Source of the DNA: Metellina segmentata
Taxonomy: Eukaryota; Arthropoda; Arachnida; Araneae; Tetragnathidae
DNA length: 64,000 nucleotides
Assembly (NCBI GenBank): GCA_947359465.1
Contig: OX375875.1
Coordinates: 17,544,458-17,608,457, forward strand
Direction of reading: 5' to 3'
Shown: positions 9,742 through 19,418 of the stretch, piece after piece
Layout: every line of letters starts with the position of its first letter
Position numbering within the stretch: the stretch's first letter is position 1
Made by a program: the position numbers and the translations under genes
The notes under the pieces: generated by a model
The model's database searches: none
The model's input: the letters and a program-made list of their open reading frames with translations, nothing else
What the model was told of the DNA's origin: nothing

Positions 9742-9974
9742 ATAAAGTCGAAAAACTTTATTCTTCAATTGGATGGTGCACCACCATACTGGTCAGGTGA
9801 CATGCGAAATTACCTCTGTTAACATCTTTACCGATGGATTAGACGATGTGCCGACTACAACATGCCATTAACCCAATGGCCACCCAGATGCCCTGACTTA
9901 ACACTATGTGACTTTATTCTTTGGGGCTACGTAAAGGATAACGTATTTAACCCTCCTCTTCCTGTTGATCTTGC
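9742..9974 (+). pseudogene. element A transposase, C-terminal remnant (part 1)
   Basis: Frame reads QLDGAPPYWSGDMRNYLC, then RWIRRC and WPPRCPDLTLCDFILWGYVK: the second and third parts of the DDE/D catalytic domain of a mariner transposase (DGAP.H and PPRSPDL..LDFFLWG patterns). The target site of the SINE-A at 9975 interrupts it. The protein resumes at 10313 (PVDLAELKQHYRIH). Confidence 0.82.
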
Positions 9975-10312
9975 GCCGACCAACCGGTATAGTGGTTAAG
10001 GTGTTAGCCTCTAGATCGGAAGGTTCCTGGTTCGAATCCGGGCCCGGGCATGGATGTTTGTAAACGTATGGTGTAGAGGCGGCTGGTGCACCTTAAATCT
10101 GTCGTGGCCGAAAGTCCTCACGTTGGGTTGGCGTGGAAGTTTGGAGAGTGGGGTGCCAGCTCAGGTGTTGCTTCGTCATCTGACCGTGGTTCAAAATGAC
10201 GAGGTGTTGTCCTCGGATCTTTCCCTTAAGGGACTGATCCCGGACCGTCGTCAATAGCCCGTTGTGTTGCTCTAGTACGACGTTAACTAAAAAATTACCA
10301 AATTACCAATTA
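9975..10312 (+). mobile_element. SINE-A, full length with target duplication
   Basis: Complete copy flanked by CCTGTTGATCTTGC (9961-9974) and CCTGTTGATCTGGC (10313-10326), 13 of 14 matching. It is inserted in the transposase of element A. The body carries an open 67-codon frame from the ATG just after the tRNA head. Confidence 0.95.
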
Positions 10313-10365
10313 CCTGTTGATCTGGCGGAGTTGAAACAGCATTATCGCATCCACTAACAGTTACA
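10313..10365 (+). pseudogene. element A transposase, C-terminal remnant (part 2)
   Basis: Continuation after the SINE-A: PVDLAELKQHYRIH then a stop. It joins in sense to the part at 9742-9974 once the SINE and one target duplication are ignored. The rest of the element runs on to the nested mariner at 10533. Confidence 0.7.
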
Positions 10366-10532
10366 GTTACTCTAACACGCGTCTGGGGGGAAATAGGTAA
10401 CTGGCTCGATGTGTGTAATGTGACTAAAGGTGCACACATAGAACATCCGTGACTGTGTCTAAAAAAACTAAAAACATTCACCTACACTTCTGTTACAGAT
10501 AACATAAAATATCTTCCATTGTCACTGTTATA

Positions 10533-11314
10533 CAGGGTGGTCCCGAATTCATGGTACAAACTTTAATGGTAGGTACAGGACATTGTAACAATGATTTATT
10601 GTATAGGAATGTATAGTCGCAAGTGACGCGGTGAGGCGTAAACAGGGGAAATAAAAGTGTGGTATTGTGAACGACTTTTTGATTGGCCCATACTTACTAC
10701 CCACGCGGCTCACTGGCGGAAGCTATCTTATTTTTCTGAAAGAAGTGTTACCACAACTGCTGCATGATGTTCCGATCGCCATTCGTAACCGCATGTGGTT
10801 TCAGCACGATGGGGCGCCAGCACACTTCAGCATTGATGTACGGAATTACCTGAATGCCACGTTTGGTACTCGATGGATTGGGCGTGGTGGACCAGTCCCT
10901 TGGCCACCCCGATCTCCCGATTTATCGAGCCTCGATTACTTTTTATGGGGACATCTAAAGCATCTTGTTTATGAGACTCCAGTTGACTCAGATGAGGATC
11001 TCGTCGCTCGCTTATCTGTAGCTGCTGCAGGTGTGCGTGAAATACCAGGCATCTTTGAACGTGTACGCCAATCGCTCCACCGACGCTGTCAAGCATGTAT
11101 CGATACTGGTGGACGCAATTTTGAACAATTACTGTAAACATGACACTTGTCAACAACGCTTTCAATAAAATCTTTGTTTTTCCTTTCGGCCGTTATTTCC
11201 CCTGTTTTCGCCTCACCGCGTCACTTGCGACTATACATTCCTATACAATAAATCATTGTTACAATGTCCTGTACCTACCATTAAAGTTTGTACCATGAAT
11301 TCGGGACCACCCTG
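10533..11314 (+). mobile_element. mariner-like element B, young, long inverted repeats
   Basis: 782-bp element beginning CAGGGTGGTCCCGAATTCAT and ending with its complement, with TA at 10531-10532 and 11315-11316. The terminal inverted repeats are about 122 bp (10533-10654 and 11193-11314) and I count a single mismatch. It is nested in element A close to its right end. Confidence 0.95.
10667..11137 (+). pseudogene. mariner-like element B transposase, N-terminally truncated
   Basis: Open frame of 156 codons encoding the C-terminal half of a DDE/D transposase. FQHDGAPAHFSIDVRNYL holds the second catalytic Asp; PWPPRSPDLSSLDYFLWG holds the third acidic residue region; ETPVDSDEDLVARL follows. 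Full proteins of this kind are about 350-480 aa. The HTH domain and the first catalytic Asp are absent and the left inverted repeat abuts the coding part, so this is an internal-deletion derivative. The frame itself is unbroken, in keeping with recent amplification. It could be mobilised only by a transposase from elsewhere. Confidence 0.88.
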
Positions 11315-11754
11315 TATAGTGCGTTGAAACTGTATACTTACTTCTGAATCACACTGTAATTTGGTTGAATTCGAACTTAATCTCCCCCACCCCGTTGCTG
11401 TTCCGTTAGTCTTCCAACCGGGCTACCGCGGTCCATATTCTGGAACCCGACAGTTGACAAACAAAACACAAGTTACAACACCCCGGCAGTAATTTCACAA
11501 ACTTGCCACGTTTGCATGAATGCTGGTGAGGATACTTTTGAGAAGTTATTGTCAAATATTGCAAATAAGTTATTGTAAAATGAATATTCAATTAATTGTT
11601 GTTTCTCTACAGCAAAATATCCAGTTACACAGACAACAAAAATGTAGGATCCCAAAAGCGCACGAAAAACGACCTACACGATACACTTAGATAATAGTAC
11701 AGAAAAGAATTCATTGAAGCCGATTACTTATTCCATGGAAATCTTTAAAACTTA

Positions 11755-12352
11755 CACTAGCCTACAGTAATGGACCGGAGAGCAAAATGTGATGGTATAA
11801 AGGAAATAATACATGCTTTAATAGGGGGATGATCCCCACGTGCAGCAATTACCGGGCAACCCTTCCGGGCATACTTTCAACAAGGTTTCGATACACAGCT
11901 ATGAGTATTTGCGTCCATTCCTGCTGCAAGAATGTCGCCAGCTCAATTGTAGATTTCGAACGTGGTTGCCTGATTCATAAGCGTCGCTCTAACTCGTCCC
12001 ACAAATGTTCTATGGGGTTTAGGTCGGGACTCTGAGCAGGCCAGGGAAGACGTTTCACATCCATATCTCGATACCACCCACCGCTTGACAGAGGCTGTAA
12101 ATTGACATGGAGCGTTGTCGTGCTGGAAGTAACATTTGCCCCTTCCATACAATTGCCAGATCGTAGGAAGAAACTGATTGTCCAAAATGTGAAGAAACTG
12201 ATTGTCCAAAATGTTCATGCAAGCGTCGGCGTTTAATTGACCAGGAACAACAGACAAAGATCCCAGGCCATACCACGAAAAACACCCCCCCAAACAAGTA
12301 GTCGGATTTTATACGAATCCGCTGGCGTCCGGTCCATTATTGTAGGGTAGTG
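11755..12352 (-). mobile_element. Tc1-like family C, copy 1
   Basis: 598-bp deletion derivative. The left end CACTAGCCTACAGTAATGGA follows TA; the right end is inverted, TCCATTATTGTAGGGTAGTG. The family occurs again at 50368 and 53128. It lies in the RGS intron. Confidence 0.85.
11820..12293 (-). pseudogene. Tc1-like family C transposase, C-terminal relic
   Basis: The frame from 12293 reads GCFSWYGLGSLSVVPGQLNA and YFQHDNAPCQFTASV (second catalytic Asp in HDNAP), then SRPKPHRT, a frame-shifted form of the SPDLNPIEH segment. LDNQFL is duplicated (HILDNQFLHILDNQF), a small tandem duplication of 27 bp near 12170-12215. The N-terminal half is missing. Dead. Confidence 0.82.
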
Positions 12353-12969
12353 AATCTGAACTTTAGAGAAAGAATTATAAAATATATAAAATCAATTTTA
12401 CCGCAAAATAGTTACATGCATTCGTTATTACAGGTTAACTGACTTTAAAAAAAATAAATGACAGCTTCTGGTGACCTATGCTTAATAATAATTTTTCTTA
12501 GGTTAATTTTGTACATTTTGTTCAATCGGAGAATGAGCTTTTAGCAATACTCCAGGAATATGTCTGAAGTGGTATTAATGCTCTGTGCAAATTAATTTTG
12601 GGTTTTGTCGCTACTCTGGTAATATTTTACTGATAGAATTCTAAAACCAGACTAATTAAAGTGTGAGGTGCATGATTCGGTAGAAAAATGTGGAAAGGCA
12701 TTACAAATTCAGTCTACTAGAAAGTAAGCGACATTAGTCTACTTTCATTTATGAGATTGGCTGCACTGTTATTTTTAGTAGTGGTGGCTCATTTTGATCG
12801 TTGACTGATTTCCACTTGCGTGAAACCGTGTGGGATGCATCAAGGTCACGGGTGATTGAAATGGAAATTAGTCACCGTTTGTCTGTTCTGCTGTTTCCTC
12901 GTAAATACGAAGTGCCTTAAGCAGAAAAGACAGAATGGCAACGGGGGTTGAAGCAGTGATATGTGGTAG
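12353..12969. other. intronic DNA, nothing recognised
   Basis: AT-rich intron sequence without recognisable exon, repeat family or regulatory motif. Confidence 0.5.
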
Positions 12970-13395
12970 ATTATTAAATTAAATCGCACTGGAGCAACAC
13001 AAAGGGCTATTGTCGACGGTTTAAGATCAATCTCAAAGGGGCCGACCAACCGGTATAGTGGTTAAGGTGTTAGCCTCTAGATAGGAAGGTTCCTGATTCG
13101 AATCCGGGTCCGGGCATGGATGTTTTTAAGCGTATGGTGTAGAGGAGACTGGTGCACCTTAAATCTGTCGTGGCCGAAAGTCCTCACGTTGGGTGGTTGT
13201 GGATGTTTGGAGAGTGGGGTGCCAGCTCAGGTGTTGCTTCGTCATCTGACCGTTCAAAATTACGAGGTGTTACCCGCGGATATTTCCCTTAAGGGACTAA
13301 TCCCGGACCGTCGTCATTAGCCCGTTGTGTTGCTCTAGTACGACGTTAACTAAAATTACCATTACCATTACCAATCTCAAAGGAAAAGATCCACT
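12970..13395 (-). mobile_element. older SINE-B piece split by a SINE-A
   Basis: Complement of the SINE 3' body (CACTGGAGCAACACAAAGGG, then ATTGTCGACGG) runs to CAATCTCAAAGG at 13028-13039 and resumes as CAATCTCAAAGGAAAAGATC at 13372. The SINE-A at 13040-13371 is inserted in it. Confidence 0.8.
13040..13371 (+). mobile_element. SINE-A, full length, inserted in an older SINE
   Basis: Complete copy with the (CATTACC) tail repeated three times. The 12-bp target duplication CAATCTCAAAGG is at 13028-13039 and 13372-13383. It is slightly diverged (GGAGACTGGTGCACC, and loss of GTGGT in the GACCGTGGTTCAA word). Confidence 0.95.
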
Positions 13396-13439
13396 AACAA
13401 TACGGGTGTCGGTAGACATGATAACGGATTTGTAACCGG

Positions 13440-13695
13440 AGTGTTGCCAGTTCGAATCCAACCAAAGACTGTCGTGTAAGCGGGGGTGGGATTAATATGT
13501 CATGGCTCCAAATTTCCTTGTTACGTAGGCATGGGTGTGGAAGTTTGGAGGGTGGGATGCCAGCTCATGTGCAACTTCGTCATCTGACCATGGTTCGAAA
13601 CTATGTAGTGTTGCCCTCGGATCTTTATTTTGGTATTGATACCGGATCGTCACAAGTTGTGTTCCTCCATTGCGACGTTGTGAAAATAGTACCTA
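13440..13695 (+). mobile_element. SINE-B copy, + strand arm of a fold-back
   Basis: Starts in the SINE-B head (GCCAGTTCGAATCCAACCAA, GACTGTCGTGTAAGCGGGGG), the body has GTGTGGAAGTTTGGAGGGTG, and it ends ATAGTACCTACC. SINE-B shares the body with SINE-A but differs in the head and in the CACCTACC-like tail. Confidence 0.8.
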
Positions 13696-13699
13696 CCTA

Positions 13700-13935
13700 A
13701 TAAGGACAACACCTTGTAATTTCGAACCATGGCCAGGTGACGAGGTCAACATCTGAGCTGGCACCCCACTTTCAAACATCCACAACATGCCCACGTGAGG
13801 ACATTTGAGACCACGACATATTTAACGCACAGCAGCTCCCACATACATGACGGTCTTGGATTGGATCGAGTTCCATACTCGCTAAACTCCGTTTTCTAAT
13901 CTGTTACTCTTCAATCCGGGTTACTGCGGTCACTG
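13700..13935 (-). mobile_element. SINE-B copy, - strand arm of a fold-back
   Basis: Complement of the SINE-B body and head: GACAACACCTTGTAATTTCG, TGAGCTGGCACCCCACTTTC, GACGGTCTTGGATTGGATCG. Tail-to-tail with the copy at 13440-13695 across a few bases. A further short 3' piece in + orientation is at 14011-14057. Confidence 0.8.
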
Positions 13936-14159
13936 ATAGGAATAGAAGCTGTCTGGTATCACAGAGCTTTAAACTGTTTTGGGTATTTGTTTGTTTCACT
14001 CTCCTTGGCACTTTAGCCCGTTGTGTTGCTCCAGTACGACGTTAATTACAAAATTACCACACACAAAAAAATCTCCGTAGCAATTCAATTGCATACCGTG
14101 TGACATCGACTGGGGTAGGTTGGTATTTTGTATAACGTCCACTCGAACGACACACGTGC

Positions 14160-14285
14160 TATTAGATCAATCTCCTCCCCCAAGGGAAATATTTTTTGGA
14201 CAACACTACGTAATTTTGAACCACGGTCAGATGACGAGGTCACCTCTGAGCTGACACACCATTCTCCAAACTTGCCATCGTCCGA
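14160..14285 (-). mobile_element. SINE fragment
   Basis: Complement of the SINE body: CAAGGGAAATATT, GACAACACTACGTAATTTTG, CACGGTCAGATGACGAGG, TCTCCAAACTT. Head and tail are missing. Confidence 0.75.
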
Positions 14286-14880
14286 AGTCGATGCCAATTG
14301 TAAGCGAGCTCCATCAGGCTTGTAAAAGCACGCTTGTTGGTAATCACGTCTGCCAGTAACCAACGTGTCTGTACGTGGTAAGAAGGCAATTTCAGTTAAC
14401 GAGAAAGTTGGCTCTTGGTTTAAATTTGTTGCACTGTTAATGTGTGTTGTGGTGTTCAACACAACTACATTAATTTAAACTGAGTAATCCAATGTTGCTA
14501 TACTTGAAGTCATGGTGAATTTATCTAAACAAAAACATGAAAAGGTGAACAAAAATTAACGGTGCGACAAATTAATTTCGAGTTGCAATATTGTAAGTTA
14601 ATTCTTGTTGTGGTGGGTCACCTATTTCCACCATGAAATACTCTTGTCTGTGTTTCAAACGCTGCATTGGTGACAGACGGAAGTGGCTCTAAAACAAGCT
14701 CATTTTTCGTCTGACGTGGGGATGCCTCTGACAAAAACCAGATCGCGCTATTAAAAATCTGTACACATTTTGACGAATGGTCCGTGATAAAAACAGCTGA
14801 ATTATTAATACGATACCAATCACTTCCAACAACAGTCTCAAGCTCACAGTCACAAATTTTCAAATGACTAGGGTCACATA
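14286..14880. other. intronic DNA, nothing recognised
   Basis: No repeat family, exon or RNA gene recognised. Open stretches here show no domain. Confidence 0.4.
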
Positions 14881-14887
14881 GTTTCAC

Positions 14888-15389
14888 ACGCCTTGCGTCA
14901 CACAAAGTTCCACACGCCTTACGTCACAAAGTTCCACACGCCTTACGTCACAAAGTTCCACACGCCTTACGTCACAAAGTTCCACACGCCTTACGTCACA
15001 AAGTTCCACACGCCTTGTGTCACACAAAGTTCCACACGCCTTGTGTCACACAAAGTTTCACACGCATTACGTCACAACAAAGTTCCACACGCCTTGCGTC
15101 ACAAGTTTCACACTCCTTGGGTCACACAAAGTTACACGCCTTGCGGCATACAAAGTTTTACACGCCTTGCGGCATACAAAGTTTTACACGCCTTGCGTCA
15201 CACAAAGTTTTACACGCCTTGCGTCACACAAAGTTTTACACGCCTTGCGTCACACAAAGTTTTACACGCCTTGCGTCACACAAAGTTTTACACGCCTTGC
15301 GTCACACAAAGTTTTACACGCCTTGCGTCACACAAAGTTTTACACGCCTTGCGTCACACAAAGTTTTACACGCCTTGCGTCACAAAGTT
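14888..15389 (+). repeat. 24/26-bp minisatellite next to RGS exon
   Basis: About 20 units. The first block is 24 bp (CACAAAGTTCCACACGCCTT + ACGT), the later block 26 bp (CACACAAAGTTTTACACGCC + TTGCGT). Units become more uniform towards the right, with about nine nearly identical copies at 15150-15380. It ends about 130 bp upstream of the acceptor of exon 15520. All three + frames stay open across it (up to 182 codons), an effect of the repeat, not coding. Confidence 0.95.
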
Positions 15390-15519
15390 TCACGTCGCGG
15401 TAAAAAAAAATCATTGCTTTGTGACTCCAATATCAATGTAAGAAAGGTAGCCACGTTCAGAGTGTCGTGGATTCGAGTGAAGTGTTTTCAATAAAGTGAC
15501 CTTTGTTTCGTCGTTTCAG

Positions 15520-15686
15520 CCGGCCGCAAGGTGTTCCGCGACTTCTTGCGCTGTGAGTACAGCGAGGAGAACATCCTCTTCTGGCTGGCCTGCGAGGAAC
15601 TGAAGAGGGAGAAGACGCCCGAAGTGGTGGAAGAGAAAGCGAGAAGCATCTATGAAGACTACGTCTCCATACTGTCGCCGAAAGAG
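15520..15686 (+). CDS. RGS gene, internal exon: core of RGS box
   Basis: 167-nt exon between GTCGTTTCAG|CC and GAAAGAG|GTCAGA. Two bases complete the alanine codon from exon 7276-7337; 55 codons follow and it ends in phase 0. The peptide GRKVFRDFLRCEYSEENI continues LFWLACEEL and ends SIYEDYVSILSPKE. It covers RGS helices 3 to 5. The SEEN motif contains the Glu-Asn pair that contacts the G-alpha switch regions, and FWLACEEL is the family hallmark. RGS proteins speed up GTP hydrolysis by G-alpha subunits at the inner membrane face; RZ-type members act on Gi/Gz-class subunits. The sequence is closest, from memory, to RGS17/RGS20 and the insect double-hit gene. Confidence 0.96.
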
Positions 15687-15828
15687 GTCAGATTTCTACC
15701 TTCTTCTCTCATTCATTCCCAACTCTCTCTTTCTTAGACGGTTCTCACCATAATGGCCACCGTAAAACTAGCGTTATCTTTGTGTCCAGCATCATGTGAT
15801 CAAAACTAGTATTAACATGACCTTTATG

Positions 15829-16234
15829 GTGGCTTCACACCAACGGCGACAGTGATAAAAAACATGTCTCCTCGCTATTGCGCATGCGTATTGCAAGCAA
15901 ATTTTGTTACTCCCGGTTTGTCTCTGTCGCTGCACTTTTAAGTCTTGGAGGAAGTTCAACTTTTGTCTCTGTCGCTATGCCGACAGCCAATCAGATTCCA
16001 AAGCACCTTTCCTAATCCGATTTCGGTTGATGTTTTTCACCCTCTGCTTTCTTCAGTTATCAGCCAGAAGCTTTAAAAGCAATCGTCTTCGCTGTAAAAG
16101 TAGTTTTATTAAACGCGGACGCAATCTGTCAGCCATCTAGCAGAATCAGAAGCGGTAATAAATGCTTTGCTTTCGAAAAAGAAGATTATGTGCATTCGCA
16201 AATAAATTGCTGTCGTTGTTGGTGTGGAGCCACA
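15829..16234. mobile_element. MITE with GTGGCTTCACACC ends
   Basis: About 405 bp with 24-bp inverted ends: GGTGGCTTCACACCAACGGC on the left and the complement of TGTGGCTCCACACCAACAAC on the right. It contains GCGCATGCG. There is no transposase. The superfamily is not clear; ends of this style occur in PIF/Harbinger- and hAT-type MITEs. Confidence 0.75.
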
Positions 16235-18060
16235 ATTAGACTGCTTTCGCTGAGTTCTGTACCTTATCGACGATAAAAAAAGACTACTTTTTCTATATTA
16301 AAATTCCTTATGTTAGCATATCTATTTACAACCTACTTACAAGCTACAGTTGAAAGTTTTACTGACGATCACCAAATAATTTACGAGACATCACCGATAC
16401 AATACAGAAGCGAAAAGTTAGCGCAATCGTACTCGTCCAGGTTCTGACGTCATTTCGAGAGTTTCGCTTCTGAAGACGTAAGCTCTGACGTCATCTGCAC
16501 AACCAGACCAGGAAAGAGTGCCCCCTATTATGTGCTCTGTTCAGGATGACCGGACGTACACACCCTTATGTACATACACGTAAGACAGGAACGTGAGAAA
16601 AAAGTCCATGCTACTAACCTCCTTGGTCAAGGTAAAACGTAGACCACTTTTTTCAACTCAGAGACCAACTCTTATTAATCCACGAGTTGTTCCACAGAAA
16701 CATCAGTACAAAGCAAAATGTGAGGAGTTCTTACGGTTGCGAAGCGCAAGGACAAGTTGAATAATTCTTAATTCCTCTAACAATGGCCATATACTTTATG
16801 TGCCCATACAGGAAATAGAAAAGTGGAGTGAGCAGTCGTATAATTTTTATGTGCTGAAGATCATGTGACCAAAACAAGTAGTAACGTGAAACTCCGATTC
16901 CTTTCGTCCTCTGGGTTGAACTTACTATTCATCGTCCGATTGGTCCACGGGACGGGAGAAGGCGCCCATCCAATGATTCATCATCTGATTGGTCCATTGA
17001 TTCATCATCTCATTGGTCCATTGACCAATCTTCTGATAGCAGTAGACTTGGGTGATTTCACCACTTTTATTACCATTCCATTGAAAATGTGCAATCACGC
17101 ACATACCCTGTCATAAGATGTTATATCGCCAAACTTGGAGATAAGATATTAAATAAGCCAACCAAGTGAATTTTTCACTGAGCGGTCAAATTACTTCTAG
17201 TCGACATGTTGTCACGCTCTTTGAAGCTCCTTTTACTTAAATTTCTCAGTTTACTTTTATTTCACTTCTATGGTTCTCACTGGAAAAACCTATGCCGGAC
17301 ATAATAAAGTCAAGTGGAAGATTTTGCAAGTAGGATGATCCAGCAGATTTGCAGAACTTGGCTATTGCATGGACGTTTTGCATGCATAACAAGCACATAT
17401 TAAACATTTGTAGTGCTAGGACTAAAACAATTGTTGGTTCTTTTCATGAAACGCTTATTGTTTTAGGTTGTGGCGTTTTTGGCACCACAGAATTACACTT
17501 GAGTTGGACTCAGCTGGATGTCTTTTTACAAGTTTTTATTACCACTTGAAAAGTCTCGTTTTACAATAGGAAGATTATCTACAATTTTTTCATTGAACAA
17601 TCAATGAACGAATGTTCATAAAGAAACAGCATGTTTTGAACTACTGGTCGTTTGTTTTTGTTCCTCGGTGTTTAACTTCACCGTATAGCTGTCTAAACGA
17701 GAGCTCTTCCTTGTCACTACTATCGGACTACATGCCGACTCTATGACAGATTTAATGCCTTTCTGGCCTAGGTTATTATAGAACTGTAACAACACATGTT
17801 CTTTTTGGATGGTCGTTTGCTTCCTTCTCGTGGAAGGCCCACAATGATCCATGTGTTGAAATCGTCTTTTTTTTCAGACGTCACTAGGTGTAGCACTTTG
17901 AAACACGATTAATCATTTGAAAAAATCATGTATTCTCTGCAAGGAAATTTCACGTACAAGTACTTTTATTAGTATAATGTTGCTATACTAACTAATTATA
18001 TTGTTCCACATAAGGAAGTCCCTAGGAAAACTTTATAATTGAACAATTAGAATGGAAGTC
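16235..18060. other. intronic DNA; CRE and CCAAT motifs
   Basis: No exon recognised. Two TGACGTCA sites lie about 42 bp apart at 16446 and 16488. At 16935-17030 the word ATTGGTCCA is repeated three times with GACCAATC (CTGATTGGTCCATTGATTCA), a small cluster of CCAAT-type boxes. Whether this is an enhancer or simply a repeat cannot be told from sequence. Confidence 0.4.
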
Positions 18061-18069
18061 TTTAAATAG

Positions 18070-19105
18070 TTTTCTTCTGCATGGAGGTACATATGACAAA
18101 CGACTTCCCTTACGTCCATGTCGATAACGACGTTAGCTCTGTCTGTAGTTTTCTTTCGCATGCTACAAGATATACCGGTGACCTCCCCTTTATGTTTGCC
18201 CTGACTATAGTGGCTTTATCTCCTCTTGCTGTAGTATTTTCCCTCCCCTATGTAGAGGCCCTGACTATAGCAGCTTTAGCTCTCTGTCTAGATTTCTTTC
18301 GCTTAGTTTCAGGTGGTACCTATGACTTCCTTTATGTGGAGTACCTAACTACAGCGACTTTAGCTCTTTGACTTGTTTTCTTTCGAATGATAGGACATAT
18401 CAGGGACCTCCACTTATGTTTACCCCGACTATAGATTTCTTTCACATGTACAGGAAGTACCAGTGAAGTCCTCTATGTGAAAGCTCTTACTACACCGGCT
18501 TTAGCTCTATCTATAAATTTCTTCTGCATCATCGTAGGTACCGGTGACCATCTCTATTTGGATCCCTGTCTATAGTGGCTTTAGTTTTGTTTATAGTTTT
18601 CCGCGTTGTATTACAGGTACCGGCGACCTTTTCTATGAGAAGGATGTAACTGTAGCGGCTTTAGTTCTATCTACAAGTCTATTCTGCATTATCTTGGGTA
18701 CCATCGATATCCTCTATGTGGGATTCCTGGCTAGTGGTACCAGTTTTGTCTATAATTTTCTTTCACATGTACACGAAGTACCAGTGAAGTCCTCTATGTG
18801 GGAGACCCGTCTATAGTAGCTTTAGTTTTGTTTATATTATAGGTACCGGCGACATTTTCTATGAGAAGGCTGTAACTGTAGCGGCTTTAGCTCTAATCTG
18901 CAAGTTTCTTCTGCATTATCTTAGGTACCGACGCTATCCTCTATGTGGAAGCAATGACCTAGTGTTTGTCTATACTACTACATATAGCTACAGTTTGTCT
19001 ATAATTTTCTTTCACGTGTACAGGAAGTACCAGTGACCACCCTAGTGTGGAGGCCCTGACTAGTTTTCTTCCCTAGTGGTGTCGTAGGTACAGGTGGTCT
19101 TCCCA
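18070..19105 (+). repeat. degenerate satellite in last RGS intron
   Basis: Roughly ten diverged units built from CTATGTGGAGGCCCTGACTA, GCGGCTTTAGCTCTGTCTAT, TTTCTTTCACATGTACAGGA and GTACCAGTGACC. The periods vary around 100-110 bp with shorter and longer units. It ends about 100 bp before exon 19209. Confidence 0.8.
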
Positions 19106-19208
19106 ATGATTATTCTCTGGCTTCAGCCAACTCTAATTCTCCGCGTGTTAGCTGTATCTAAGTGTCCTCGTGTAGTTGATGCGTCTAATGCCTCGTCTCT
19201 TCCCTCAG

Positions 19209-19418
19209 GTGAGCCTGGACTCCAAAGTGCGTGATGTGGTAAATCGCAACATGGTCCACCCGACGAAGAATACCTTCGACGAGGCCCAGTTGCAGATCTA
19301 CACTCTCATGCACAGGGACTCCTACCCCCGGTTCGTTAGCTCGCCCCACTACAGGCGGATGGCACAGCTCTCGCCGCCCACGCCGCCCACCCGCAAGACC
19401 TCCATCTCCGTCGGATGA
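19209..19418 (+). CDS. RGS gene, last coding exon: end of RGS box and tail
   Basis: Acceptor CTTCCCTCAG|GTG, phase 0, 69 codons then TGA at 19416-19418. The peptide opens VSLDSKVRDVVNRNM, containing the conserved Asn of the G-alpha contact surface, continues FDEAQLQIYTLMHRDSYPRF, and closes the RGS box at about SSPHYRRM. The 20-residue tail is proline-rich (SPPTPPT) and then RKTSISVG. RKTS fits a basophilic kinase site (R-x-x-S); this is inference only. Human RZ proteins have shorter, different tails. GC and CpG are higher than in the introns. Together with the three upstream exons it gives about 181 residues; RGS17 and RGS20 are roughly 210-240. Confidence 0.96.
   Translation: MSLDSKVRDVVNRNMVHPTKNTFDEAQLQIYTLMHRDSYPRFVSSPHYRRMAQLSPPTPPTRKTSISVG

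Larger units (their letters stand above)
8112..11356 (+). mobile_element. mariner-like element A, filled with later insertions
   Basis: The left end CAGGGTGATTCATAAGTACG (8112, preceded by TA) and the right end, inverted, CTTACTTCTGAATCACACTG (11356, followed by TA), are matching terminal repeats. Between them lie the N-terminal (8279-8430) and C-terminal (9742-9960 and 10313-10365) parts of one transposase. Also inside are a LINE fragment, two SINE-A copies and a complete smaller mariner (10533-11314). The whole lies in the 8.2-kb RGS intron. Confidence 0.8.

Noticed and set aside
10054..10257. Recurring 67-codon proteins starting MFVNVWCRGG
   Set aside because: These lie in SINE-A bodies at several places; they follow from young SINE copies, not from a gene family.
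14888..15389. CRISPR array
   Set aside because: Units are contiguous without unique spacers, in a eukaryotic intron.
14893..15494. Long open frames (up to 182 codons) in three + frames
   Set aside because: They run over the 24/26-bp minisatellite; a stop-free repeat keeps all frames open. Amino-acid content is just the repeat translated.
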